From Molossus alvarezi (lineage: Eukaryota > Chordata > Mammalia > Chiroptera > Molossidae), in the NCBI GenBank assembly GCA_037176705.1, contig CM073897.1:38157488-38221487 (forward strand): 64,000 nt of DNA, in the 5' to 3' direction. Shown here in pieces: positions 20,079 to 30,474 of this stretch. The position numbers and the translations under genes are program-made. The notes beneath the pieces are model-generated. The model did no database searches. It was not told where the DNA came from and saw only the letters and a program-made list of their open reading frames with translations. The first letter of the stretch is position 1. Every line of letters starts with the position of its first letter.

Positions 20079-20311
20079 TCTCTGGCCTGTGTGGCTCAGT
20101 GGATAGAACACACTGAAGGGTCATAGGTTCGATCCTCGGTCAAGGGCATGTACCTGGGTTGCATGTTCAATCCCCTGGGATGCGTGCAGGAAGCAATCAA
20201 CTGATTGTGTCTCTCTCACATCATTGTCTCTCTCTCTCTCTCCCCCCTCCCTTCCTCTCTTCTACTCTTTCTAAAAATCAATGGAAAAAATATCCTTGAG
20301 TGAGGATTAAC
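20079..20311 (+). mobile_element. VES SINE, type A-like older variant
   Basis: CTGGCCTGTGTGGCTCAG head, GGTTCGATCCTCGGTC B-box, TCCTTGAGTGAGGATTAA tail. The perfect 16-bp TSD AAAAAAATGTATTCAT is at 20063-20078 and 20312-20327. Confidence 0.93.
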
Positions 20312-20639
20312 AAAAAAATGTATTCATATTTGTTGTGTATTTTTATGAAATTTAGAGAAGTATGTTGAGCTGATTAAGCAGGCTATAGAGAGTTAGGTAC
20401 TGCAGGGGTGGTATCTCCATTCCTTGAGGTATTCCCAGTGGTGTCTATGAAAAGCTTTGGAAACCAGAGTGTAAATCAGGGATTCCCAACATTTTCTCAC
20501 ACTTTAGCCAAAGGACTTTTACAGACATATCTACATAAGCTAGCTAATAAAAGTAATCTTTATCTTTCTTAAGTCAATGAGGTTAATTACCCTTTTTATT
20601 GTACATCATGTCCCAGCCACTGTAAACAATCTTTCCCTT

Positions 20640-21015
20640 CTCTGGGTTCTTGTCAAACTTTATTGTATAAGGTGCTTATAACTTCTGTAAAAAACAACCC
20701 CCACATCTCAATGACTTAACACAATAAGTTTATTTCTGTCTCACATCACAATCCAATGCAGGTTGGAAGTGGGGGAAGGAAGAGAGAGGCCCTTGCACCC
20801 AATAGTTCTGCTGGACCCTCTGACAAATAATGGAAGAGAACACGAAGAATGTCAAGGGAAAGGTTCATGGGTCAGACCTGGATGTGGTGTTCATCACTTC
20901 TGCCCAATCTCATTGGCCAGAACACAATAAGGTGGCTGCAAGGGAGGTCAGGAAATGTAATCCTTTTGTGTGCCTAGGAGGAAAAGGAATGTTTTCGTGA
21001 ACAACTAGTTAGCCT
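20640..21015. repeat. Ancient interspersed repeat, class uncertain
   Basis: CAATAAGTTTATTTCTGTCTC, CACAATCCAATGCAGGTTGG, CATTGGCCAGAACACAATAA and TGCAAGGGAGGTCAGGAAAT are phrases of a known-looking mammalian interspersed repeat. I cannot name it with certainty. Confidence 0.5.
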
Positions 21016-21059
21016 CTACCACATTAGTATATTGTGAGTATTAAATTAATTTATTGTAA

Positions 21060-21240
21060 AGAGTTTAGCTCAGCATCTTTGTGCACACAGTGAGGGTACA
21101 ATAGTATTAGTAATCATCCTCATTTCAGAGATGAGAAACAGACTCCAACAGGTTGTTGGTTTCCCAAAATTGCATGCCTAGTAAATAGCAAAGCTGGGAG
21201 TAAATCTAAGTAGGTCTGACAAAGCCTGTTTTCTTAAAGA
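21060..21240 (-). repeat. MIR
   Basis: ATCCTCATTTCAGAGATGAG ... GCATGCCTAGTAAATAGCAAAGCTGGGAG is antisense MIR (CTCATTTCAGAGATGAGAAAC is the diagnostic core). Confidence 0.75.
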
Positions 21241-21460
21241 CTAGAATGTATTTGTTGGAGGCATTTGACAAATTAGGTTATGCCTTTTTACAGACTGGCC
21301 ACACTCTCAAAGTTTACCTCACCTCTTCTGATTTCTAAGAAAGTCATTTTGTATTTCTCATCTGTCATCCATAAATGAATTTCAATGAATCATTGCTAAA
21401 AAAGGGACCAATTATTTCCATTTTATCACTGCAAATTCTGTTCCTTAGACTACTAATCTT

Positions 21461-21710
21461 TTTTTTTTTTTTTTTTATCCTCACCTGAGGACATTTTTCT
21501 ATTTTTTGTTCAGGTAGAGTGGGAGGGGGAGAGAGGAAGAGAGAGAGAAACATCGATGTGAAAGGGACACATCGAGTGGCTGCCACCCACACGACCAACC
21601 AGGGCCGGGGACAAACTGCAACCGAGGCACATGCCCTTAGCGGGAACCGAACCCGGGTCTCTCGGGACCGCAGGCCGACGCTCTAACCGCTGAGCCAAAC
21701 CAGCCAGGGC
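21461..21710 (-). mobile_element. VES SINE, type A (young)
   Basis: Near-consensus minus-strand VES. The perfect 15-bp TSD TAGACTACTAATCTT is at 21446-21460 and 21711-21725. Confidence 0.95.
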
Positions 21711-21749
21711 TAGACTACTAATCTTGAAAGTGGAGTGTGCTCTCTAGAG

Positions 21750-22273
21750 TAGCGATTTTCACCCACTGTGTTGCAAGAATTTTTAAAACACGCAATACCT
21801 GATTATTCAGTCAGGACCACTGACCTCTTTCCCCTTAGATTGTCAAATAAAATAATGACAACAGCCCGGGCTGGTTTGGCTCAGCGGTTAGAGCATTGGC
21901 CCACGGACCAGAGAGTCCCTGGTTTGGTTCCCGCTAAGGGCACGTACATTGGTTGCGGTTTGTCCCCGGCCCTGGTTGGGGTTGTGTGGGTGGCAACCAG
22001 TCGATGTGTCTCTCTCACATCAACCTTTCTCTCTTTCTCTTCCTCCCTCTTTCCCTCCCACTCTATCTGAAGATAAATGCAAAAATGTCCTCGGGTGAGG
22101 ATTAAAAAAAAGTAATAAAAGTAATAATAATGACAACAACCAACATAACAATAGCCATCAAAATTATACCTATTTTTTGGTCAGATCAGCAAAAATAGAT
22201 TTTTTTGTGTGCTGCAGAATTTTAGTAATTAGTTTATGTGCCATGAGACAAAAAAAAAGGTTGGAAATTGCTG
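21750..22273. mobile_element. hAT-type nonautonomous DNA transposon, split by VES
   Basis: The ends TAGCGATTTTCACCC and GGTTGGAAATTGCTG are imperfect inverted repeats. They are bordered by CTCTAGAG (21742-21749) and CTCTAGAA (22274-22281), an 8-bp target duplication with one mismatch as hAT elements make. Net length without the VES is about 250 bp. Confidence 0.75.
21864..22125 (+). mobile_element. VES SINE, type A
   Basis: Inserted in the hAT element. The 13-bp TSD AATAATGACAACA is at 21851-21863 and 22126-22138. Confidence 0.94.
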
Positions 22274-22281
22274 CTCTAGAA

Positions 22282-22911
22282 GTATATAAGACAATCCACT
22301 GAGGTGTGGTAAGAATTTTTGTAACTTTAATGTATGTTTGTAATGCATTTTTAAAAATTAATCTCTATCAATATGGATTGAACTTGGCATGCCCACACTG
22401 TCCCTGTATTGGATGTTCACATGTCACATGAGGGATGAATGGTTCTTTCATTTTCAGCATTTAGTGACATGGGGCAGTTCAAAAAAAGATTTACAATTTT
22501 TTAAAAATCTAATTTTCACTAAACTAAATCTCATAAAATGAGCAACTGGTTTTAAAAAATTGCTGAAGAAAAATTCTATTAATTGAAGAACAACAACAAA
22601 AAAAGGCAGAATCTACTTAGTATCAGTAACATCAGTAAATGCAATGATGATCTAATCAAATCTGACAAACTGACAAAGAATCCCAAACTATTATGTAGCC
22701 TATCTGAAATATTAATTCATGTTCACTATTAATAACAAATATAGAATCCGAAGTATATATTTTGCCCTGAGACAAAACGATTTATTTCAACTGCATTTCA
22801 TTTCTTATAATTCTTGATTTTATCTACATTTCATAATGGGCATTATATACTAGTAATCTACATATATTGAGGGTATGTTTTTAAATTAAGTGTTCGTGAT
22901 ATGAGATATAG
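22282..22911. other. AT-rich unique or ancient sequence
   Basis: No feature recognised in about 630 bp. Confidence 0.35.
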
Positions 22912-23653
22912 CAGTCCCCCTTTATCCGTGGGGGATATATTCTGAGACCACTAGTGTATGACTGAAACTGCAAATAGTACTGAACCTGATATATACTATG
23001 TTTTTTCACTATACGTTCATAAAGTTTAATTTATAAATTAGATAAAGTAAGAGATTAACAATAGCCAATAATAAAATAGAACAATTATAATAATATACTA
23101 TAATAGTTATGTGAATGTAGTTCTCTCAAAATATCTTTTTTTTTTTCCTGGTATGTGCCCCTAGTGGGAACCAAACCTGGGACTCTCTGGTCTGCAGGCC
23201 GACGCTCCAACTGCTGAGCCAAACCGGCCAGGGCTCAAAATATCTTATTGTACTGTACTCATCTTTCTTGTGACGATGTGAAATGATACAATGCCTACAT
23301 GATGAGATGAAGTGAGGTGAATGACATAGGCATTGTGAAGTGTTAGGCTACTACCAGGGTATTTGAACACAAGCACTGTGATACTGTGACAGTAGATCTG
23401 ATAACCAAGTAGGCTATTAACCAACTAATGGGATGGGTATTGTATGTAGTACGGACACGCTGGACAAATAAATGTTTCACATCCAGGAGGAATAGAGCAG
23501 GAAGGAGCAAGATTTCATCAGAGTACTCAGAACGGCGTGCAATTTAAGACATATGAATTGTTTTTATCTGGAATTTTCCATTTAATATTTTCAGACCATG
23601 GTTGATGGCAGGTAACTGAAACTTTGGAAAGTGAAACCACAAATACTGTACTG
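22912..23653. mobile_element. Tigger/pogo-type nonautonomous DNA transposon, split by a short VES
   Basis: It begins CAGTCCCCCTTTATCCGTGG and ends in degenerate inverted sequence (GGTAACTGAAACTTTGG, AAAGTGAAACCACAAATACTG). The internal text TTCATAAAGTTTAATTTATA, ATAGAACAATTATAAT and GATGAGATGAAGTGAGGTGA matches my memory of a well-known Tigger-class MITE. The subfamily name is uncertain. Confidence 0.75.
23138..23234 (-). mobile_element. Short VES-head-only SINE
   Basis: The minus-strand VES head ends CACTAGGGGCACATACC and enters the A-tail (plus-strand T-run 23138-23147). The perfect 12-bp TSD TCAAAATATCTT is at 23126-23137 and 23235-23246. The TSD proves the short form is itself the inserted unit. 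Confidence 0.92.
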
Positions 23654-24245
23654 ACTTAGACAAAGCCTTACCACCTTTCCCCAGTTAAGAGTTCTGGCTT
23701 ATGAACACAGTAGTAACTAGTACCTAATGATCATGCAATAAGAGGTAGTTACTATTATTAATATTAGGTTCAGTACAAAAGCTCAAGGAGGTACCGATAA
23801 TTCTGATGTAGAGAGACATCTATATAACGACCCCTACCATTTCACCTCAAGTACACAACATATCTGGTCTCTCTGGAAACAGGTTTTTGCAACCATAACA
23901 TTTGTTGCAATTATAATGCTAGATCTAAAAGGCAGTCATATTGACTTCAGAAATTACAGAAAGTCTTTCTTCTAACCCCTTTCATTGTGACTTGAGAAAA
24001 CTCAGAAAGACCCTTCTTAACTCCTTCTCTACCACCAAAAGCCCCTACTTCATCCCTGTCTGAAGTCCCACTATTAGCATTAATCCTGTGAGGGGACTAC
24101 TTTTACCACCCCTGCCCCAAATTCACCTTCCCTCCTCTGTGTTCCCAAGCATCTAGTATAAACCTCAACAACAGCACTTTGAATGTACATACTTGTTTAT
24201 GTGTCTGCCTGCCTGCTGAATAACATGTTCCAGTAGGGGATAAAG
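23654..24245. other. Unique sequence
   Basis: Nothing recognised. 24150-24240 (CCAAGCATCTAGTATAAACC ... GCCTGCTGAATAACATGTTCC) is faintly L2-like. Confidence 0.35.
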
Positions 24246-24249
24246 GCTA

Positions 24250-24420
24250 TCTTATTCATAGGCTTTGTAATTAGTGCTGACTATATGGTCTAAGGCATTT
24301 AACGATGCCGCTCTCAATCTAGGGTCTCATCTATAAAGTGGGAAAATACTTCATAGGGTTTCTGTGAACCTTAAATGAGATGATATATTTTAAAAAAATA
24401 TCTGGCTCACTGCTATGGTG
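24250..24420 (+). repeat. MIR
   Basis: CTCATCTATAAAGTGGGAAAATACTTCATAGG, then TGAACCTTAAATGAGATGAT, is sense-strand MIR (core CATCTATAAAGTGGGAAA). Confidence 0.75.
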
Positions 24421-24595
24421 CCCCAATCCCAAACCCACATTCCTTAGCTTGAGCCAGTTATCTGCTAGTTCTTAGGAATGACAGAGCAAAATGCTATTCA
24501 CAAAGATGTGTTCTCCTGAGTCCCTGGCTATGCTAGATATAAGTTTGGAGTTTGAAGAATAAAAATCAATTTCCCAAAAGAACTTGGTTTAAAAA

Positions 24596-24617
24596 TGTGT
24601 GTGTGTGTGTGTGTGTA
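24596..24617 (+). repeat. (TG)n microsatellite
   Basis: About 11 TG units. Confidence 0.95.
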
Positions 24618-24779
24618 TCACTCATTTTAGGTGTTCAACAAAACACCTGTTTTCTCCATCCCTCCTATCCAACAAAATAATAAATACCTTTTGAGTGTAT
24701 ATTAACTGAAAGGATGATGAACCAATTAATTTATTTGTTTGAACTCTTATAAAATATGAATTTTCTGTAAATAATAAAT

Positions 24780-24990
24780 GTTTCAAGAGCGTTTACTATG
24801 TTTCAGGTACTGTGGTATATGCTTTATGCATGTTTAATCTTCACAACAACCATATAAAGTAGGTACTATCTTAATCCCCATTTCATATGTGAGCAAAGTG
24901 AGGCCTAGTTATTTATCCACAGATGAGTGGTAGAGCTAAGATTAGAATCTGACTCCCGGGCCCACATTCTAACCCCTGTGTTTTCTGTAC
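24780..24990 (-). repeat. MIR
   Basis: TTTACTATGTTTCAGGTACTG, TAATCTTCACAACAACCATA, TCCCCATTTCATATGTGAGC and GAATCTGACTCCCGGGCCCA read as nearly complete antisense MIR. Confidence 0.85.
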
Positions 24991-24999
24991 AGGAATACT

Positions 25000-25490
25000 T
25001 ATGGTTTAAATATCTAATTTTCAGCTCTGCTCAGGGCTAGGAAAAAGTTGTGTATATTTGGATTTTAGAGCAAACACTGCCTAGACCTTTCACAAACACA
25101 TGGAGACTGTCCTGTTGCCTCACCCATCAGACTGTGCCCTCTGAAAAGCAGTGTGCACAGCAGTGCCAGGAATCAGATCCTTTGAAGTACACAGCTCATG
25201 AAATCAACCTGCCTGGGCTTTGGCCCATCAGCCAGCTCTGAGTCAGCTGGCAGGCAAAAGGGACAGAGGCTCAGATGTAATCAGCTCCTGAACAGGCACA
25301 ACCACACCACCTCCCTCAGCCTTACTTATCCTTCCAACCTATTTCACAAGAAACTTGTTTGCAGGGAAGGCACTGCCTCTCAGAAATGGCCCAGTAACTC
25401 CCCCTTAATCCTTCCTTTACTAACTACCCCCCACCCCACCCAGGGACAGCCACACTTACTATGCAAAAAACAATGATTAACAATAATAAT
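25000..25490. other. Unique sequence
   Basis: Moderately GC-rich, with two overlapping short open frames and no domain. No repeat recognised. Confidence 0.35.
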
Positions 25491-25494
25491 GCTT

Positions 25495-25790
25495 GGAAGC
25501 TTCAGTAGCGTATTGGAATGGAGTACAGACTTTGGAGTCAAATCAGCCAGAGTTCAAAGTCTTAGTTTTATAATATTGTTGGACAAATTATCTAATTTCT
25601 TTACATTTTAATTTTATAATTGGATGCATGACCAATGGACATGGACAACTAAGCCGGGGACAGGGTGGAGGGGGGGTAGGGTGGGGGTGCCAATGGGGTA
25701 AAAAGGTAAAATATCTGTAACAATTTTATAATTGGTAAATTAGGGATGACAATATTAACAGTATTTTGCAGAGTTGTTATATTGAGAAAC
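25495..25790 (+). repeat. MIR split by an L1 3' fragment
   Basis: AATGGAGTACAGACTTTGGAG and TCAGCCAGAGTTCAAAGTC to the left, and TAGGGATGACAATATTAACAG to the right, are one sense-strand MIR. Confidence 0.75.
25610..25735 (+). mobile_element. L1 3' UTR fragment with TSD but no poly(A)
   Basis: The body 25624-25721 (about 98 bp) is bat-L1 3' UTR: ATGACCAATGGACATGGACA..., a G-rich block, CAATGGGGTAAAAAGG, ATATCTGTAAC. It ends abruptly. The perfect 14-bp TSD AATTTTATAATTGG is at 25610-25623 and 25722-25735. Confidence 0.85.
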
Positions 25791-26224
25791 TTCTGAATTA
25801 AACTTTGCTTACAGGAAGAGATCAAATGTTAGCTATAACTGTGTAGCCTTGGTAAGTGAACAGTGGAGACTCTCACTCTCACCCAGACAGCTTTTGTGTA
25901 AATTAAAAAGCCCGACACAGAGTAAGTGCTCAAAACAATTTATCTGATTAAAAAAACTCCCTGTTTTCCAGTCTAATAATAATAAACAACTCAAGACTCT
26001 TCCATTACAAGCCTGGTGAGATTTGGTCTTGCTGTTATGTGTAAAGGGACACTATTGGAGACTAGGTAAGCATCTTGTTGGACCGTATTAGGTTCTGAGG
26101 ATTTTACATCAAGGCAAGAGCCATATGTGCTTTGAAAAACTGTAGAGTTTACACAGCATTTACTTTACCTTTAACCAGTCTGACCCTCACAACTTATGTG
26201 GTAGTTCTCATATCATATTTAAAA

Positions 26225-26434
26225 TACAATTGACCCTTCAATGTGGGTGCACTTTATATGTGGATTTTTTTTTTTTTTTTAAAGTTGATCTGTGCAGTTC
26301 AACCCCTTGCTGTTCAAGGGTCAACTCCTTGGCTGGGAATCCGGGTGTGCAGGGCTGACTGTGTTTATACTAGAACTTTCTACTGTACAGGTCAATGCCC
26401 TTAACCCTGATGTTATATTCAAGGATCAACTGTA
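26225..26434 (+). mobile_element. MER2-like Tigger-type DNA transposon
   Basis: The inverted ends CAATTGACCCTTCAA (26227) and TTCAAGGATCAACTG (to 26432) are flanked by TA on both sides, the Tc1/mariner-type target duplication. An internal GTTCAAGGGTCAACT (about 26312) repeats the end motif. Confidence 0.85.
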
Positions 26435-27240
26435 TGTTTTACATATCATTCTCCTCCACTATGAGACAAGGAAAAATTTTCATCATCTTTCTCTATCCAG
26501 ATAAAATTTCACTGATGAGGACACTAGCCCAACAGTGTTTTAAGTGGGTTTCTGAAAGGGAGAGGTAAAAATAGAAAGCCAGAGATGTTACTCTCATAAG
26601 GTAAGCTTTGGGACAAACCTTAATTTCTTCATCTGTAAACCTGCATAATCCCTACTTCAAAAACCTTGAAAAGATAAAATTTGTAATGCTGACCCATTGG
26701 TTATAGCACATATTAATAAACCTAAAAGCAAGGTGAATACAATCTTTGCTCATAAAAAGAAAACTGAACATGACCATTAGTTAATGCTCAGGAGGCATGG
26801 TATGATTTGCCCTAATCTATGAAGGACCAAACAAGGAAGGATGCACTATAAATTCATGGAACTATACTTCTAGGCTGCCTGGATACACGGTATCTCCTGG
26901 GCTGAGTTCTTAACCTGGGGCACATGCAGGGATTGTAGAGGGGCTAAAAAATTCCAAATACAGATGTGAAGAGGGTTAAGGTGAGAGGGACTTGGTTGTT
27001 CCTTTTTGTGTGTGTGGAGGAGATGACATCCTAGATAGGTCCATAGCTTTTACTCTAGGGCATGGGAAAAATTCCTATTAATTCAACAAACATCGACCAG
27101 ACACTACATAGTTACCATGCTGTCCTCATAGTGCCCTCATAGTGAAGAATAACATGAAACACAAATATTCTGAATAATTCCAATAATTTAGGGTATGAAA
27201 TAGTTTCCTCCTTTTTGTTATCAAAACAAGCAGGCTCCCT
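26435..27240. other. Mostly unique with a MIR-like piece
   Basis: 26600-26690 (GGGACAAACCTTAATTTCTTC, ATCTGTAAACCTGCATAAT) is weakly MIR-like on the plus strand. The rest is unrecognised. Confidence 0.4.
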
Positions 27241-27259
27241 TTATGATGTCTCTCTACCT

Positions 27260-27625
27260 ATCTGCTTATCTTAATCACCTGAAAAAGATAGGCATGTATA
27301 AAGTGCCTAGCTCCCCTGCCGGTTTTGCTCAGCGGTCAGAGCTTTGGCTGGTGGACCAGAGAGGCCCGGGTTCAGTATCTGCTAAGGGTACATACCTCCG
27401 TTGCAGTTTGTCCCCAGCCCCGGTTGGGGTCGTGTGGGTGGCAGCCACTTGATGTGTCTCTCTCACATCGATATTTCTCTCTTTCTTCCTCCCTCTCTCT
27501 CTCCCACTCTCTCTGAAGATAAATGCAAAAAAAAAAAAAAAAAAAAGTCTTTGGGTGAGGATAAAAAAAATAAAGTGCCTAGCACACAGTAAGCCCTCAA
27601 CCATTAGTTCATTTCCCTTCACTTA
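27260..27625 (+). repeat. MIR 3' half split by VES
   Basis: TAAAGTGCCTAGCACACAGTAAGCCCTCAACCATTAG after the VES is the MIR 3' end (core CTAGCACACAGTAAG). The matching 5' piece lies before 27311. Confidence 0.7.
27312..27570 (+). mobile_element. VES SINE, type A
   Basis: The 13-bp TSD TAAAGTGCCTAGC is at 27299-27311 and 27571-27583. An A20 run (27527-27546) interrupts the tail. Confidence 0.94.
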
Positions 27626-27795
27626 TCAATTTAAAACCACACACATCTTTCCCCTTCTTTAGTGCTACTTTTAATATTCATTGAACAATCTTGCTGTAGG
27701 GATACTTTATCCAGGATGGGAGTAGGTAGCATAGTGTGATTACCTCATATCTGTGTATCTGTAAAGGATGGCAGCACTATAAAAGTCCTTAAATA

Positions 27796-28030
27796 GCCCT
27801 GGCCAATTTGGCTCAGTGGTTAGAGCGTCGGCCTGCAGTCCAGGGAGACCTGGGTTCAGTTCCCGCTAAGGGCACGTACCTTGGTTACAGTTTGTCCCCG
27901 GCCCTGGTCGGTCATGCGGGTGGCAGCCACTCGATGTGTCCCTTTCACGTTGATGTTTCTCTCTCTTTCTCCCTCCCACTCTATCTGAACAAAATATGGA
28001 AAAATGTCCTCAGGTGAGGATTAAAAAAAA
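27796..28030 (+). mobile_element. VES SINE, type A
   Basis: Near-consensus. The flanks share AAGTCC(T/C)TAAATA (27783-27795 and about 28031-28043). Confidence 0.93.
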
Positions 28031-28144
28031 AAGTCCCTAAATAATAAATAATGTAGGTCAAATACCTTACATTAAAAGTTCTGGCACATAGAAGGTACTA
28101 AATGAATAGTGGCTAATAAAAATAAACCAAAAACTTCAAAAACC

Positions 28145-28310
28145 AGCTCTGGCTGGTTTGGCTTAGTGGTTGAGTGCTGGCCTGTGGACCAAAGGGTCTC
28201 AGGTTTGATTCCTGGTCAAGGGCACATACCTGGGTTGCAGGGTTTTTTTTTTATCCTCACCCGAGGACATTTTTCCATTTTTTGTTCAGAGAGAGGGGAA
28301 GGGAGAGAGA

Positions 28311-28361
<51 letters not shown>

Positions 28362-28668
28362 CGACGTGAAAGGGATGCATCAAGTGGTTGCCACCTGCAC
28401 AACCCAATCAGGGCCGGGGATAGACTGCAACCGACGTATGGGCCCTTAGCGGGAACCAAACTTGGGTCTCTCTGGACTGCAGGCCGACGCTCTAACCGCT
28501 GAGCCAAACCAGCCAGGGCTGGGTTGCAGGTTTGATCCCCAGCCCTGTCTGGGTCATGCAGGAGGCGGCTGATTGAGGTGTCTTTCACATAGATGTTTCT
28601 CTCTCCTTCCCTCCCTCCCTCCCTCCCTTCCACTCTTTCTAAAAAATATCCTCAGGTGAGGATTAACA
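28145..28668 (+). mobile_element. VES-related SINE, split by a younger VES
   Basis: The first part, 28145-28241, has GCTCTGGCTGGTTTGGC. The second part, 28520-28668, has TTTGATCCCCAGCCCTGTCT and ends CCTCAGGTGAGGATTAA. Together they make one plus-strand SINE interrupted by the element below. Confidence 0.92.
28242..28519 (-). mobile_element. VES SINE, type A, nested in a SINE
   Basis: The TSD TGGGTTGCAGG (28231-28241, 28520-28530) copies the host SINE. It carries (GA)n at about 28310-28358. Confidence 0.95.
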
Positions 28669-28904
28669 GCAACAACAAAACATTCAAAATCAGAACAACA
28701 GGTGCAGACCCAGAGGAACTGAGAATGGAAGTAACACTAGTAAGTTTTAATGGGTTTCATAATCATAACGTGAGAACTACAAGGAACATTAGAGTATATA
28801 CAATCATTCTATGAATGAGAAGGCTGAACATCAGAGAGCTATATCACTAGTGCTCAGTTCAGATCAGCCTTAACTTTGCAACTTCTGACATCAACTTACA
28901 TGAA

Positions 28905-29116
28905 TTAAATTTTTTTATGTATTTATTGATTCGAGGGGGCAGTAAGAGGGAAAGAGAGAGACAAAGACACACACACACACAGATTGATTGATTTGTTGTT
29001 CCACTTATTTATGTATTCACTGGTTGCTTCTTGTATGTGCCCTGACCAGGGAATTGAACCCATGACTTTGGTGTATTAGGATGACACTCTAACCAACTGA
29101 GCTACTCGGCCAGAGC
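28905..29116 (-). mobile_element. Ancient bat tRNA-SINE
   Basis: ATTTATTGATTCGAGGG, GTGCCCTGACCAGGGAATTG and CTAACCAACTGAGCTACTCGGCCAGAGC-type head (key part AACTGAGCTACTCGGCC). It is an older relative of VES, diverged. Confidence 0.8.
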
Positions 29117-29194
29117 AACTTGAATGACATTTTAAGAGAGTGTAATATTTGCTAGAGTTTGGTTATTGTTATCTACATATGTGTCTCCCCAGTT

Positions 29195-29531
29195 AAAATT
29201 GGAGGACAGAGCGAATTCTCCCTCCCTGGAGCACACCCACTCTCCTTCCCCCATAGGCATGCATCTCCTAAACTCAGAGGGGAGCAATGAACAGCAGCAG
29301 CTCATCCAAGGTTGATCCCCTGAACCTGTCCCCAAGGCCCCTTTTCTCTGACTCTCCAGTGAGCTCCAGTAAGCACCCCATCTTGGCTCACTTCTTTCTC
29401 ATGTTTCTAGAGAACCAAAGCAGCCCAGACTAGTCTCTTTCCTGTTGCTTCTTCTATCTTAAGTCCTTCCTTATTTCACTGTTCCAGCTTTAATAAATGT
29501 ACTCTCAAAAAAAAAAAAAAAAATTGGACAG
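29195..29531 (+). pseudogene. Polyadenylated retrocopy of unknown transcript
   Basis: About 300 bp (29204-29523) ends with AATAAA (29492-29497), and A17 starts at 29507, ten bases later. The flanks match (AAAATTGGAGGACAG at 29195-29209 and AAAATTGGACAG at 29520-29531). This is the structure of an L1-mediated processed copy. I find no credible frame. The pyrimidine-rich 3' part could derive from an LTR-terminated transcript. The source is not identified. Confidence 0.6.
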
Positions 29532-29589
29532 AAACTCAGGTAACACACACACACACGGTCTTACTTGTAGTTGGAGAACACTAAATTGG

Positions 29590-29725
29590 CCTTTGGAATA
29601 TACTTAATCCAACCTTATTTTTTATAAATGAGGAAATTGAGGCCCAGAAAAGGAAACTGACCTCTTCAAGGCAAGTTACTGGCAGAGTCAGTACTAGAAT
29701 CCCAGGTCAAACTTTGCATGAAGGT
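29590..29725 (-). repeat. MIR-type repeat
   Basis: TAATCCAACCTTATTTTTTATAAATGAGG, ATTGAGGCCCAGAAAAGG and GTACTAGAATCCCAGGTC are antisense MIR-like (core AAATGAGGAAATTGAGGCCC). Confidence 0.8.
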
Positions 29726-29909
29726 CAACCCTCCTCAGGGCTCATATCCTTTCTTTGGTGACCCTACTTTTGAGAATCCAGGGCCCTTAGTACTACTCAA
29801 AACATAGAACACACTAGCCATATCTATCATTGCACGCACATTGTTTGGAACACATTGTCAGGCCCTAATCTCCAACTCCATCCACTGACCCCAACCTCTT
29901 TCTAGCCTA

Positions 29910-29910
<1 letters not shown>

Positions 29911-29943
<33 letters not shown>
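29911..29943 (+). repeat. (AC)n microsatellite
   Basis: About 16 AC units. Confidence 0.97.
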
Positions 29944-29945
<2 letters not shown>

Positions 29946-30150
29946 CATACACCATATGCACCCTCTACCTTTTCTAAATCTTTATTTTCAACAGCTTGTT
30001 CTACAAATTAAGGTGCAGATGGCTAACAATGGTCTAATGATTTAGCCCCTCTTTGGATATCTCTATTTCTATAGAGACTTATTAGAAAAGGTACTGTCTC
30101 AATACCTTTTTCGAATAAGGAAAATTTGTACAATAAACATTCAAATATTA

Positions 30151-30387
30151 TTTTTTTTTAATCCTCACCAGAGGACATTTTTCCATTTTTCACTCAGAGC
30201 GGGAAGGAGAGAGAGGAAGAGAGAAACATCGATGTGAAAGGGACACATCGAGTGGCCGCCACCCACACGACCCAACCAGGGCCGGGGACAAACTGCAGCC
30301 AAGGTACATGCCCTTAGCGGGAACCGAACCCGGGTCTCTGTGGACCGCAGGCTGACGCTCTAACTGCTGAGCCAAACCTGCCAGGGC
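30151..30387 (-). mobile_element. VES SINE, type A
   Basis: Near-consensus minus-strand copy. TSD TCAAATATTA is at 30141-30150 and 30388-30397. Confidence 0.94.
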
Positions 30388-30474
30388 TCAAATATTACTT
30401 TTTGAGAAATAAAAATTTTTACCACAAAAAATTATTAAAGGGGCAGCACAAAATATTGGGGGGGGGGGGGGCAG

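Noticed and set aside
28286..28633. 115-codon minus-strand frame rich in Ser/Leu
   Set aside because: It is a translation of nested SINEs and their GA tract.
29195..29531. Solo endogenous retroviral LTR
   Set aside because: The body ends with a poly(A) tail and TSD-like flanks, not with the TG...CA ends and short duplication of an LTR. A processed RNA copy fits better.
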